Of a DNA stretch of 64,000 nt, positions 12,983-22,783 are shown one piece after another. Under the pieces are notes generated by a model that was given only the letters and a program-made list of their open reading frames with translations, did no database searches and was not told where the DNA came from. The position numbers and the translations under genes were made by a program. Origin of the DNA: Annona cherimola (lineage: Eukaryota > Streptophyta > Magnoliopsida > Magnoliales > Annonaceae); assembly GCA_030490835.1 (NCBI GenBank), contig CM059975.1, positions 36,178,133 to 36,242,132 of the forward strand, in the 5' to 3' direction. Position 1 is the first letter of the stretch, and each line of letters starts with the position of its first letter.

Positions 12983-13428
12983 ACGAGTGTGATATCTCAC
13001 ATCAGTTAGGATGAGGGGGGGAGCCTAGGTTGTAAGTGAAGGCCGCCAAGTACCTTAGTGAGACGCCTTTTGGGGAAGGACATGATGCACGTGAACCCAA
13101 AGGGTTTAAACCTTGCGGGCCGAGGCCCAAAGCGAACAATACCTTACTGTTAGGACTGGGATGTTACAAATGGTATCAGAGCCGACTCCCGACCTCCTGC
13201 TGATTGTGTTCAGCGGGGACGCTGGAGCCCCAGGGGGGTGAATGTGATATCCCACATCGGTTAGGATGAGGGGGGGAGCCTGGGTTATAAGTGAAGGCCG
13301 CTAGATACCTTAGTGAGGCGCCTTTTGGAGAAGGACGGGATGCACGTGAACCCAGAGGGGCAAAACCGTGCGGGTCGAGGCCCAAAGCGGACAATACCTT
13401 ACTGTTAGGCCCAGGGCGTTACAATGGG
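12983..13428 (+). mobile_element. TRIM (miniature LTR retroelement), complete
   Basis: Two 181-bp LTRs (12988-13168 and 13243-13423) start TGTGATATC and end GTTACA, and are close copies of each other. Between them lie only 74 bp. That spacer begins with a primer binding site TGGTATCAGAGCC at 13171 (two bases after the LTR), matching the 3' end of plant initiator methionine tRNA, and ends in a purine tract CAGGGGGGTGAA. Flanks are ACGAG (12983-12987) and ATGGG (13424-13428), a decayed 5-bp target duplication. A paralogous unoccupied site near 13998 reads 'ctacaacggggg', in line with an original ACGGG target. There is no coding capacity, so movement would need enzymes from an autonomous element. 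Confidence 0.88.
13171..13183 (+). promoter_or_regulatory. Primer binding site of the TRIM
   Basis: TGGTATCAGAGCC is complementary to the 3' end of plant initiator methionine tRNA, the usual reverse-transcription primer of many plant LTR elements. Confidence 0.85.
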
Positions 13429-14205
13429 CTAGGAAAAATAAATACAAAATACACCTCATTAACGATGTTCAATATTTAAATTTTAGGTTGTTAACTATAT
13501 TTATAAAAAAAGGTGCATATAAACTCATTTTCCCAAATTGATAGGTGCATTATATGTATTTATTATAAAAAATTATAACGCATAATGTTTATTTTGTGCT
13601 TATTTAATAAATCAAAATGTAAATAAATAATAGGAATCCAAATTAAACTCATTTTTAAATCTTTTCCTATTTATTTATATATGGGTTAGAGTAAGCTTCG
13701 ATCAAGTTAAAAATAAATTTATTTTATCCAAGTTACTTTTCGAGTGATAGATTTTGTATGGTAATACAATATAGATGTTGTCTTTTCCATGTCATTTTCC
13801 ATACAAAATATTCTTTCAAGCAAAAAATAATAATTTTAGTTTTAATAATTCATTGGGCCAATGGTATAGCAAGCCAAATAAAATTGGCATGGATAATTTT
13901 GTTGGCACAAAAACATAGAGTTATTTTAACATATTATTTAATAAAATCTCTATACAAATTTATTACATAGAATTTTCTTTTAAATTTTTTAAGTCTACAA
14001 CGGGGGCTGAGAAAAATAATTGTAAAATGCACCGCATTAATGGTTTTCAAACTTAAAATTTAGGGCATCGACTATATTTCTAAAAAAAAGTGCACATTAA
14101 CTTATTCTTCTAAATCGATAGATTTATTATATGTATTTGTTGCAAAAAATTATAGCATAGAATGTTTATTTTGTACCTATTTAATACATAAAAATGTAAA
14201 TTAAG
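13429..14205. repeat. Two diverged copies of a ~200-bp segment, ~575 bp apart
   Basis: About 13429-13625 ('ggctaggaaaaataaatac ... gcataatgtttattttgtg') aligns with about 14003-14205 ('ggctgagaaaaataattg ... gcatagaatgtttattttgt'). The copy on the left is the one the TRIM landed beside. The remaining sequence to 15093 is AT-rich with no gene seen. Confidence 0.65.
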
Positions 14206-15060
14206 ATAATACGATAACAAAATGATTAAATTAAAATTTAATAGAATTCTAAAATGTGTTACTTAATTTTTTTAAAAACATTGGTATTACTTGATAGCTA
14301 ATACATTTAATACAGATTATATGAATAATTTGTAAAATCCATTAGATAAGTTCATCAAAATTTGAATAATTTGTAAAAATCATAAAACATGTAGACATGA
14401 GTTCATGATTTTCTAGTATTCCTATAAAGTCTGTATTTTCCATAGAATTTTTAAAAATAAAATATCATCAATCTTAGTTAAGATGTCAAAAACTATATAA
14501 CTTGTATATATCATTAAACGACTACACAGGAAAATAATAAATTCTATAAAATTTGTCAAATATCTAAAAACTGTCAATTACATATGCACATTTCCTGCTA
14601 TATTTGAATAACCTGTAAAACACATTTAACAGAAAAAAACAAAGATAAATAACCTATATAACTCATCATCCTCATGAATTGCATATAAACTGTAAAATCC
14701 ATAAAATCTATAAAATCAATCAAACAAGCAAAATTACTGCATCCATTTAGTTATATTTTTTGATAAATCTAATTTATTGTTCCAAAATTTGGGCATAAAT
14801 TGTCTATTATCATTTATGATGATTATATTACACATTCGACGTCTCGGATTATTCATGATCATGATCATTTTATTAAAAGCATATGATTTACTATAAGAAA
14901 ACATGTACCACAATTTATTATAAGTTGTCTCACCTACCCATACTCACGTTTCACCTTCAATCATCTCACATGTGCGAAATGACTATATTGCCCCCATTTG
15001 CATTTTACCCAAAAATAAAAACGTTTTCAGTTGAATCTGTCCCTTAACCTTGACATCTTC

Positions 15061-15231
15061 GAGTACCTCCACGACTCGCCGTTTGGGATCTACGAGTTGA
15101 TCTCGTTCCTGTTCTTCCATGAGTAGACCTCTGGCACGGCTAAACACGGCTGAAACGTAGATCGACGTGCTTGCGCTGAGGTGGGATGAGGGTGCCCACG
15201 GCCAGAATTGGGTAATTTTGTCATTTAAAAA
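15061..15231 (+). other. GC-richer segment crossing the array's left edge
   Basis: From 15061 the plus strand is open as 'EYLHDSPFGIYELISFLF' and stops at 15121-15126 (GAG TAG). Composition is much less AT-rich than the surroundings, which suggests a gene fragment, family not recognised. The tandem unit begins inside it at 15094, so later units carry only the right part (28753 and 42352). Confidence 0.4.
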
Positions 15232-16501
15232 TTTTTGTCCAGCCCAAAAACCTTCTCTAACGGCTTGAGACAGAATTGGGTGAATTTCATATTTTTGGTT
15301 TACGTATTGGGTATATATGGAATATTTGAAACTCAGTGGGTATATTTGAAATTAAAGATAAACGGTGTGAGCATATTTGAAATTTCAATTATAATTCCAT
15401 TTTAAAAAGTATTCATTATAAAAATTTTCAATTTTTTTTTATATGCAGGCGAATAATAGTATTCAACACAATCTACATTAGCTAGAAGTTAAAAAAAATA
15501 AAAATCAAGTGGTTGCATTCTACAACCGGTTGCATTGAAGATTTTCCCTTGGATCATTATATGTGTGGGTGTGATCACATGCACGAGCTTCATGTCAAAA
15601 TTATCACTTAATCGAACATAATTTTTCCATCAAAATATAACTTTCATACATAAATGAGAAACGCACACCATGCGCCCAAATTAGCTCTTGACCTGGAGAC
15701 CGTCAACTTGGTAAGTGCGGTGACTGCGGTCATCAAACTATTTGCATAAATATCATATATTATATATTTGGTTACTCTTCAAGGAAAAAAAACTATATTT
15801 GGTTGCATTAGATGTAGTTTTAGCCATAGCTAATTATTTAATTAAGAATACTTAATTAATTTCTTTCAAGTATTACCATTTGGTTAAATATAATTATTTT
15901 TTACCTTAAATCTAGTTTAAAATAATATTTAATATAGGTGTTAAAATTCGATTGAAAATACTAATAAAATTGCGGATTTAGTTGGATTCGAAACCACAAT
16001 ATAGGCAATTTTAATTAGGCTTTGCAAAAAGGAGGCATATGATAAATTTAATTTGTTGGAGTGGATGTTGTCCACACAATGGCACATCGGGCCGTGAAAG
16101 AAGAAAGATTAATTAGCACATTAACAGTGAAGGATTTTGCAAAATACACCTTAAAGCACTTTTCAGGGTTGTAAATCAGCATGTATATACTTTCGGATAT
16201 TTGAAGAATAGACCCTCAAATTTTCAAAAGAGTTCAAAATAGACCGATTAACCATGGAGCCTGTTACTCCCATGCGCATATCCAAAGTATCATGCAAAGT
16301 TACATATGATGTCTATTTTTCAAAAATCCCTAATTTAGTGGCGGAGTCCTGACCTTTAGAGAGGGAAAGCAAACTCCGATGAAAAGGGCAACCATATGAA
16401 CATTAATTATATTTTTAATTTTTTAAAAAAATTTTAAAGCGAGTTTCTTGAATTTTAAACCCGTTGGCTACCGCAAAAGAATTTTGGTGTCACAAGCTAC
16501 G

Positions 16502-16920
16502 TGGAAACCTCTTCCTTTTGGCAGGTTAAGCTTAGTGTTGATGATTGTATTTGCAGCAAGATGAATTTGTGTGGTATAGGGGCGATGCTCGAAGGTTGGG
16601 ATGGTGAGCTGCTAGCTATTAAAAATTAGGAGTGGAACGAGATGGCAGACCCATCTTGGATTGGGACCCATGCCAAGTTATTCAGTAAATTGTAGTTTAA
16701 GTATTTAAGCTTTTCATAGATCATTTGTGAGAGTGATTCTCTCCTTCTGAAAGCCATGATTGAAATTAGTGGGAAGATATAATCTCCAGTTTTTTTTTTT
16801 TTTTTTGTTTGACAAAATCACAAAAGTAGCCAATTCATATATTGTGATTTGACACATGTTTCTTGCATTGGTAACAATGTTGCTCATATTAGTATAAAGT
16901 TTGCATTACAACGAGGTTTA
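16502..16920 (+). pseudogene. Degenerate RNase H (RVT_3-type) relic of a LINE, unit 1
   Basis: In shifting frames the plus strand shows the block order of plant LINE-type RNase H domains: 'WKPLPFG' then 'VKLSVDDCICSKMNLCGIG', 'AMLEGWDGELLAI', 'ICESDSLLLKAMIEISG' and 'GNNVAHISIKFALQRGL'. The first Asp (SVDD), the ESDS Asp and the NVAH block survive. A one-base shift after WKPLPFG, several stops and a poly-T run (about 16791-16806) make it non-coding. It lies about 360 bp past the 3' end of the GLP gene, in opposite orientation. Confidence 0.7.
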
Positions 16921-17245
16921 TAATTTAGGAATCTATTATACAAGGGTAAGCAATTGATGATATGGTCATTTTAATTAAATTAGCTAGTGAAAGAAAGTCA
17001 TGCATCGATGCTAGCAAGCGATGGAAACGAGAAGCACAGCATATGTGGTGTCCGCATCGCCTGCAATATTTAAGGATTTTCAGATCCTTCAAGAAATTTT
17101 ATTCAAATATCATTACTTTTAGAAAGTGCCCATATTCATGCAAGACAAGAAATCAAATTAATATTAAACAGGTAGCTATTTGCGAGTCCATCACTAGCTA
17201 CGCACATTTATGGTGAATACATAGCAACCTCCTGATGCATGTTGC

Positions 17246-17251
17246 TTTATT
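17246..17251 (-). terminator. Poly(A) signal AATAAA, GLP copy 1
   Basis: On the minus strand AATAAA lies 28 nt after the GLP stop codon, a normal position for a plant polyadenylation signal, and it is kept in all four units. Confidence 0.6.
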
Positions 17252-17279
17252 TAGATAAACAAAGTTGCTTGCAAGTCCA

Positions 17280-18230
17280 TCACTGTACGCATCCCCAGAA
17301 CTGAGCCTGGTACTGAGCTTTCAATAGATCAATGATTTCCTTTTCTACCTGAAAAGCCCTAGCCAGAATGTCATCCGAGATGGGTGGCTTGGAACCAAAG
17401 GTAGTATTGGCTATTGTAATAACCCCTGGATATTGACTATTAAAACTTGCGTGCGCGACTGCGTTTCCCTTGCCTATATTTTGTTGGAAGTGAATGAGGC
17501 CATGGGGGAAGGCGAAGACATCACCGGCGTGAAGGATCTTGGACATGAGGCGGTGATCAGGGTTGGAAGTGACAAAGCCAGCTAAGAGGGTTCCCTCAAG
17601 GACTGTGAGGATCTCTGATGCACGAGGGTGAATGTGAGGAGGATTTACGCCGAATGGGGCGAAGTCGATTCGGACCATGGCAATTCCCAACGTGTTGAGT
17701 CCAGGTAGCTCATTAACAGTCACGAAGGTGATCTTCGACCTAATCCCGTTTCTTGTGTCCCCTGATACGTTCAAACCCGTGAAGAAGAAATCATCGGCCA
17801 CCACTTGATTTGGGTCTTTGCAAGTAAACCCATTCACAAACACTGCATGCATTTAAGACGGACACTTTAAATTAGTTACTCTGTCTCCAACTCCACACAT
17901 ATTTTGGGATGCATTTGAATGATCATATAACAGCTAAAATAATAACATAAACAACTTCGTTTCGGTTAGAACATATACTAAATATAAGCTTTTTCGTATA
18001 GTAAAACTCATAATAACTTTAAATGGCTAGATAAAATTTTATTGCATGTCTAACTGCATGCTTCATTTTTCAGAAGTTTCCTCACCATTGATAAGGAGAG
18101 GATACTAACCTGGTGAGTTTTTGTTAATGGCTACACAGAAGTCCTGCAATGGACCAGGGTCCGCAGCATAAGTATGGGAACAAAATAAGGAAAGGAGGGC
18201 AAGGCCAAGCACAAGGACGCTAGAAGCCAT
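17280..18230 (-). CDS. Germin-like protein, copy 1 (two exons)
   Basis: A secreted, apoplastic cupin of the germin-like protein family; related proteins are metal-binding homo-oligomers with oxalate oxidase or superoxide dismutase activity and defence roles, but activity here is unknown. Exon 1 is 18110-18230 (ATG at 18230-18228) and exon 2 is 17280-17842, joined across a 267-nt phase-1 intron (donor GTTAGT, acceptor TGCATGCAG). The product is 227 residues, usual family size. Residues 1-22 form a signal peptide (hydrophobic '[12 protein letters not shown]', cleavage likely after 'HTYA'). Cys32 and Cys48 are the conserved N-terminal disulfide pair. Germin box 1 '[11 protein letters not shown]' gives His110, His112 and Glu117; box 2 '[11 protein letters not shown]' gives His158: all four metal ligands. 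N-glycosylation sequons are at N65 (NVS) and N186 (NTT). The 'VFVNG..CKDP' and '[16 protein letters not shown]' blocks suggest subfamily 1. An open frame starting at 17852 would miss exon 1; the splice is preferred because it restores the signal peptide. Confidence 0.95.
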
Positions 18231-18323
18231 GGTCCTCAATTTTCTCTCAATCTAGCAAAGGAAGAACAATGCAAAGCAAAGATTAATATGGAGTTGTGGG
18301 GTTAAGTGGTTGCAAACAACACA

Positions 18324-18332
18324 TATTTATAG
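18324..18332 (-). promoter_or_regulatory. TATA box, GLP copy 1
   Basis: CTATAAATA on the minus strand starts about 100 nt before the ATG. A WRKY-type W-box core (TTGACT, 18518-18523 on the plus strand) lies about 290 nt upstream of the ATG; its use is only a possibility. Confidence 0.65.
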
Positions 18333-18654
18333 ACACGGATACATGGTATGTCATTGTTGGTATGTTAGTGGAGACATTTATCGGTTATTATTAAAATAGC
18401 CAAATTAAGCCTTGGACAAGAGGTCATAATATTGAGGTCTAATGATGTCGGCTAAATCTATATTTTTGCCCTAGATAATTAAAATTATCATTTTCTTACT
18501 TTTTAGTTTAAGTTGCTTTGACTTTCTCACCACTTTTGAAATGAATTGAAGGCAGATGGTGAAATAAATGTCATCATAGAGGACTTCTTGAAGTGGGCTA
18601 ATCTTCATGAAAAGTTCCGAGAGTGGAAAAGAACATTGTCAACTTTAACGGACT

Positions 18655-18800
18655 TGGTCGTATGCTCCCGGATGCATACACTAATTTTTTCATTTTTTTA
18701 TAAAACTGTTAATATAAGTGTATTTAACATATATATTAATTTTTACCATGTTTGGAGTATTTTATATTTTTGAAAATCAGTGGCATTTTAGGTAATTTAT
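18655..18800. repeat. Foldback element E, half copy, unit 1
   Basis: It starts 'gtatgctcccggatgcatacac' and has 'gagtatttta..gaaaatcagtggc', matching one arm plus centre of the complete palindromic element in unit 4 (59050-59385). The other arm is absent. Confidence 0.6.
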
Positions 18801-18969
18801 AGGTAATGGTTCAATGCTTACCATTATCCTGAATTATTTTAAAATACTTTAATTTTAAACTATTTATTATATTTATTTATTATTTTGAAGATTGCATATA
18901 ATGCATAATTTTTATGTCCTATACGCATATTATATATTTTTTAAAATTTTCAATAGCTATGTATTGTGT

Positions 18970-19248
18970 GTAGTATCTAATAAAACTTTTGGAAGAAAAA
19001 ATTTTAGTAAAAAAAATTTTTGAAGTGAGAAAAATGATGTGATATAATGGGGATAATGATGATGAATAAAAAAAAAGTTAAAAATAGATGGCAAAGTTGT
19101 AAGAAAAGATTGAAAAATATGATTATTGTAGAGAAATATGGGGAATGTTTGAAAAATAGGATAATTATAGAGGAAAAAAGTTTTAGATGAAAAGACTTTT
19201 TTTTTTGATAAATACAGAAATCCTTTTTGGGAAAAGCCAAATACTAAC
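18970..19248. mobile_element. MITE A, unit 1
   Basis: Imperfect terminal inverted repeats 'tagtatctaataaaacttt' and (complement of right end) 'tagtatttggcttttccc' flank a T/A-rich core with 'gatgtgatataatggggata' and 'gttaaaaatagat'. The same core recurs in MITEs B and C, so they form one non-autonomous DNA transposon family. It is non-coding; the long phenylalanine-rich open frames on the minus strand are composition artefacts. Confidence 0.65.
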
Positions 19249-19289
19249 AACTAAACATAAAAAGAAAAATAAAAACAAATAGTAGCATA

Positions 19290-19560
19290 CTAATTAAGAT
19301 CTTAAAAGACCACATATACGACCTTCGTACCAACATCTTAAAAGGCCACCAATAATCGGAGCTCCAGCAGACAGGGGCAGGCGGGTCCAAATCAGGAGCA
19401 TTTGACTGTTCCACAATAGTCATGCCCGGCGGCGGTATCGGTTCTCGCCGCCTGCCAGGAACACCCCCCTTGAAAAATCCTTTCACGTCAGCAGCCCTGG
19501 CGAATTGAAAATCGAAGGCACGTTCAGCACAGGAGCCGAATCCGCCAAACTCAAGAAAGC
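19290..19560 (-). other. GC-rich segment with conserved open frame, unit 1
   Basis: The minus strand is open over about 90 codons with blocks 'FLEFGGFGSCAERAF', 'GFFKGGVPGRRREPIPPPG', 'MTIVEQSNAPDLDPPAPVCW' and 'YWWPFKMLVRRSYMW'. Composition is far richer in G+C than the surroundings and the frame is open in all four units despite substitutions, so it is probably a captured gene exon. I do not recognise the family. No start or splice site is certain. It could equally be a fossil that is open by chance over this short length. Confidence 0.45.
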
Positions 19561-19589
19561 GTATATTCGTGAATGGTATTTCTGATATG

Positions 19590-19865
19590 ATTCATTGCAC
19601 CGGTTGTTTTAATTCATTTTTTTATTTTTTTGAAATTTTTATACAATTATTAATTTAAGCATATTTAATATGTATATCAAGTTTTACTAATTTTGAGTTT
19701 TTTATATTTTTATTTTTTATTTTTAAAAATCAATGCGTAAAAATTTTCAAAATTAGTAATACTAGATATACATATTAAATATACTTAGATTAACATTTAC
19801 ATAAAAAATTTTAAAAAGAGGTTAAATGCACCCAAATGCACTGAGACTAAGTACATCCGGATGCC
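19590..19865. mobile_element. Foldback element D, unit 1
   Basis: The left arm ('ttaagcatatttaatatg', 'gttttactaattttgag') is the inverted complement of the right arm ('caaaattagtaatactag', 'catattaaatatacttag'). It has a similar AT-rich arm design to element E, so probably the same family. Confidence 0.65.
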
Positions 19866-21689
19866 AAACTTAAGAAAACTTCCATTGGTGAATGGAAATG
19901 GAACTTGTACACAGTAGTTAGAGTGCAAAGCACTATAAAATATTTTCCGCACTAGTTAAAATTCAATAATATTTGATATAATTTTTTATTCATGTAAAAA
20001 TTATATTTTATATAGTTTGAATGTTCAAAATGCAACTTTAAAATTGATATTTACATTAAAATATTTTACACGGTTGATTTTGTATCGTTTCAAGATAGAC
20101 CCCGTACACATGTTCAATTTAAATAAAAATTAGCATAGTATTAAAATAAATAATTTTAAATTTAATGAATGGTTCATAATCAAGTGCCCCCCTTTACACC
20201 AATTTGCACCTTAATTATGATGCTGACCAAATACACTAATGATATTTTCCTATATATGCTAATTTCAGTCATCTTGCAGCTTATAAGGTACTGAATTGTG
20301 CCTAGATGGTCGAAGTTTTGCTCCCCGCTGAGAGTTAGAACAAAATATAAGATAAAAATTCTGATGTGAATTAATACCAATAAAAAAATTATGATGTGAA
20401 CTAGAAATAAATTATAACAGAAAAAATACATTATAACAATGAATCATCGCAAAAAAGAAAGCATATATACACATAAAGCCCCACCAAATTATCAACGGAA
20501 TATGATTGGCGGTAAATGGGACTCACACCTATGAAGAAACCAAAATTCACAGCTTATGTCATTTAAAAGCATTCATTTTATTATATTAACAAAATATCAT
20601 TTCGATCCGAATTTTGGGCCGACTATACTCACTAAAAGATATAAAATTTTAAATGTAAAGTGTGAAAAAAATAAGACCAATCTATATACGTGCTCGAGTC
20701 TGGATACTAATAAGATTTCAAAAAGAATCATATATATTCATATATGTATATATACATATATCATTTGATATATATCAAAATGTGCACCTTGGAGGAATTT
20801 ATTACCACGAGATGACACTACTTCTCCACCTTGAATTAGATTTTTGTTGAAGAAGCATGATTATATACATCATGATGTATTTTAAGCTAAAATATTATAT
20901 TAATGTATTTTATTTTATTTTTTCTTCATAAATATATTTTCTTAATAGTATTTAATCCTTACATTAAGTATTTGCATTTTGCAATACTACATATTTATTT
21001 TTTTTTAAAAATTCAATTTAAGGGGCATTTAAGTCATTTTTCACCCCTCGAAAAATTTATTTTTAAAAATAAAACATAAATTTGTAAAAATATTGTAAAA
21101 TGCAAGATTAAATTGAATGCACTTAGTAAAATATGTTTATGAAGAAAAATTATAAAATATAATTAATTATAAAAATAAATAAATATTATATTTTGGCATG
21201 ACTACAAAGTTAAAATCCAACACGGATATGGGCTTTTCCCTTGTGTTTTTTCTTGCGGGAAAAGCGCCGTTGAATTGCTTTGACCTCTTTGCTCCCGGCG
21301 TAAACTAATTGGATCAGTCTCCTCGATTTCTGCAGTTCATGTGATTGATCTTGCTATTTTGGAATTAGACTACATCGAATTTAGTAGAACCGATCACGCT
21401 TCTAGTTTCCAATTAAGCTGGTTCACCGGGCTTGTCTGGTCCATTTTAATAACAGTAGTGGCTATTTTTCTATAGATATTCATATACATCATTACGATTC
21501 ATATTACATTCAAGTATATATTCATATTTCATCAAAAAGTATATATTCATAACTTTTATATAATTGAGGAAAATTTTCAACAACATCCCATGTAAAAACG
21601 CCAACTGCAAATGCCTCCCTTAGCTATTTGAGAGTGTTGAACTCTCTTGGAACATGAAAGGCACCAATTTAATAAAAAATTTTAAATTT
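19866..21689. other. AT-rich unit interior, no gene recognised
   Basis: It contains an AT palindrome around 20735-20775 and a GC-richer island at about 21225-21450 beginning with a 9-bp stem (gcttttccc 21232-21240 with gggaaaagc 21257-21265). The island is preserved in all units but shows no coding pattern I recognise. Confidence 0.4.
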
Positions 21690-21832
21690 TGATACCGTCA
21701 CTCATACTATGCATTTGGCTCATTTTAATAGTTACACTCTTGATCTAAAAACAACTTCCAAAATTATTCAATTATTCAATTACATATTAAATAAGCTTTT
21801 GTTAATTATTAAATAAACATATTGTTAGTTTA

Positions 21833-22084
21833 AGTGTTTGGCAACAAATGAAACTTTTCACCATCTATAATTGTATTATTTGTTAATCGTTTCTTTATAT
21901 CTTCCTATACATCTACCTTACTTTTCAATTATTTTTATACAATTATCTGTACAACTAATATGTCTATTTTTACTTTATTTCTTTACTCCTCATAATTACC
22001 CTCATAGTATAATTTTTTTTTATTTTAAAAACTTTTACATTGAAAACTTTTCATTTAAAAATTTCCTCACTTCCTAAACATGCC
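21833..22084. mobile_element. MITE B, unit 1
   Basis: Inserted in the satellite in the orientation opposite to MITEs A and C. The complement of its core reads 'gtaaaaatagacat' and 'aattgaaaagtaaggtag', matching the core of MITE C. Ends are 'agtgtttggcaac' and 'cctaaacatgcc', a rough inverted pair. Confidence 0.65.
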
Positions 22085-22243
22085 ATAAGTATGGAGTTAA
22101 AAAAGCAACACCCCTAATGGGACATGCGTATATCATGCATTTTACACATTTTAATCGTTACATGGTATGGCTCTTGATTTAAAAACAACTTTTGAAATTG
22201 CTCAGTTGCATAGTAAGTAAGCTTTTATTAATCATCAAAATAA

Positions 22244-22552
22244 GGGTATGTTTGAGAACTGATAAAACTTTTGATGACAAGTTTGAGAACTGATAAAACT
22301 TTTGATGACAAATTTTTCAAATTGATAAAAAAAAAATGTGATATAGTACAGGTAATGATAAAAATAAAAAGAATAAAGTTAAAATAGATAGGTCTGTTGT
22401 TTAGGTAGTTGTGCAGAAATGATTGAAAAATAAGGTAGTTATATAGAAAAATATGTGAAGAATTGATTACAAAATTAAATAATTATAAAAAGCAAAAAGT
22501 TTTAGATTAAAAATCTTTTGTTAGAAAAGTTTTAGGGTTTGTCAAACATACC
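22244..22552. mobile_element. MITE C, unit 1
   Basis: Ends 'gggtatgtttg' and 'caaacatacc' are inverted repeats. In this unit the left end contains a direct 30-bp duplication ('tttgagaactgataaaac' plus 'ttttgatgacaa', twice) where units 2 and 3 have a perfect hairpin. Confidence 0.7.
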
Positions 22553-22783
22553 TTAAATATATTATTAATTCAATATAAAGATAGTGCTAAAAAAGAAATG
22601 GGGCAAGGGTGTATTATGCATCTTACAAGTTTTAATGATTATGCCCCTTAGTCTAAAAATAATTTTCAAAATTACTCAATTATGTATTAATAACCTTTTG
22701 TTAGTCATCAAAATAAACACATCGTTAGTTAAATATGAGGTTGGAGTTCACAAAAGCAACACCATAATAGGGAGTGAGTAAAC

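Noticed and set aside
13171..13183. tRNA gene fragment
   Set aside because: Only the primer-site complement is present, placed two bases after an LTR as in retroelements. There is no cloverleaf.
16962..17216. 84-codon plus-strand open frame conserved in all four units (also 30630, 44222, 57358)
   Set aside because: It lies in the 3' flank of the GLP gene and is conserved only because the units are recent copies. Substitutions change amino acids freely and no family is recognisable.
17280..17852. 190-codon GLP frame starting at the ATG at 17852 as the whole gene
   Set aside because: That ATG lies in the intron's acceptor region. Splicing to 18110-18230 restores the signal peptide and the family's conserved 'LQDFC' segment.
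18957..19250. Phenylalanine-rich minus-strand open frames in MITE A
   Set aside because: Product of T-rich transposon sequence; lengths change with homopolymer indels between units.
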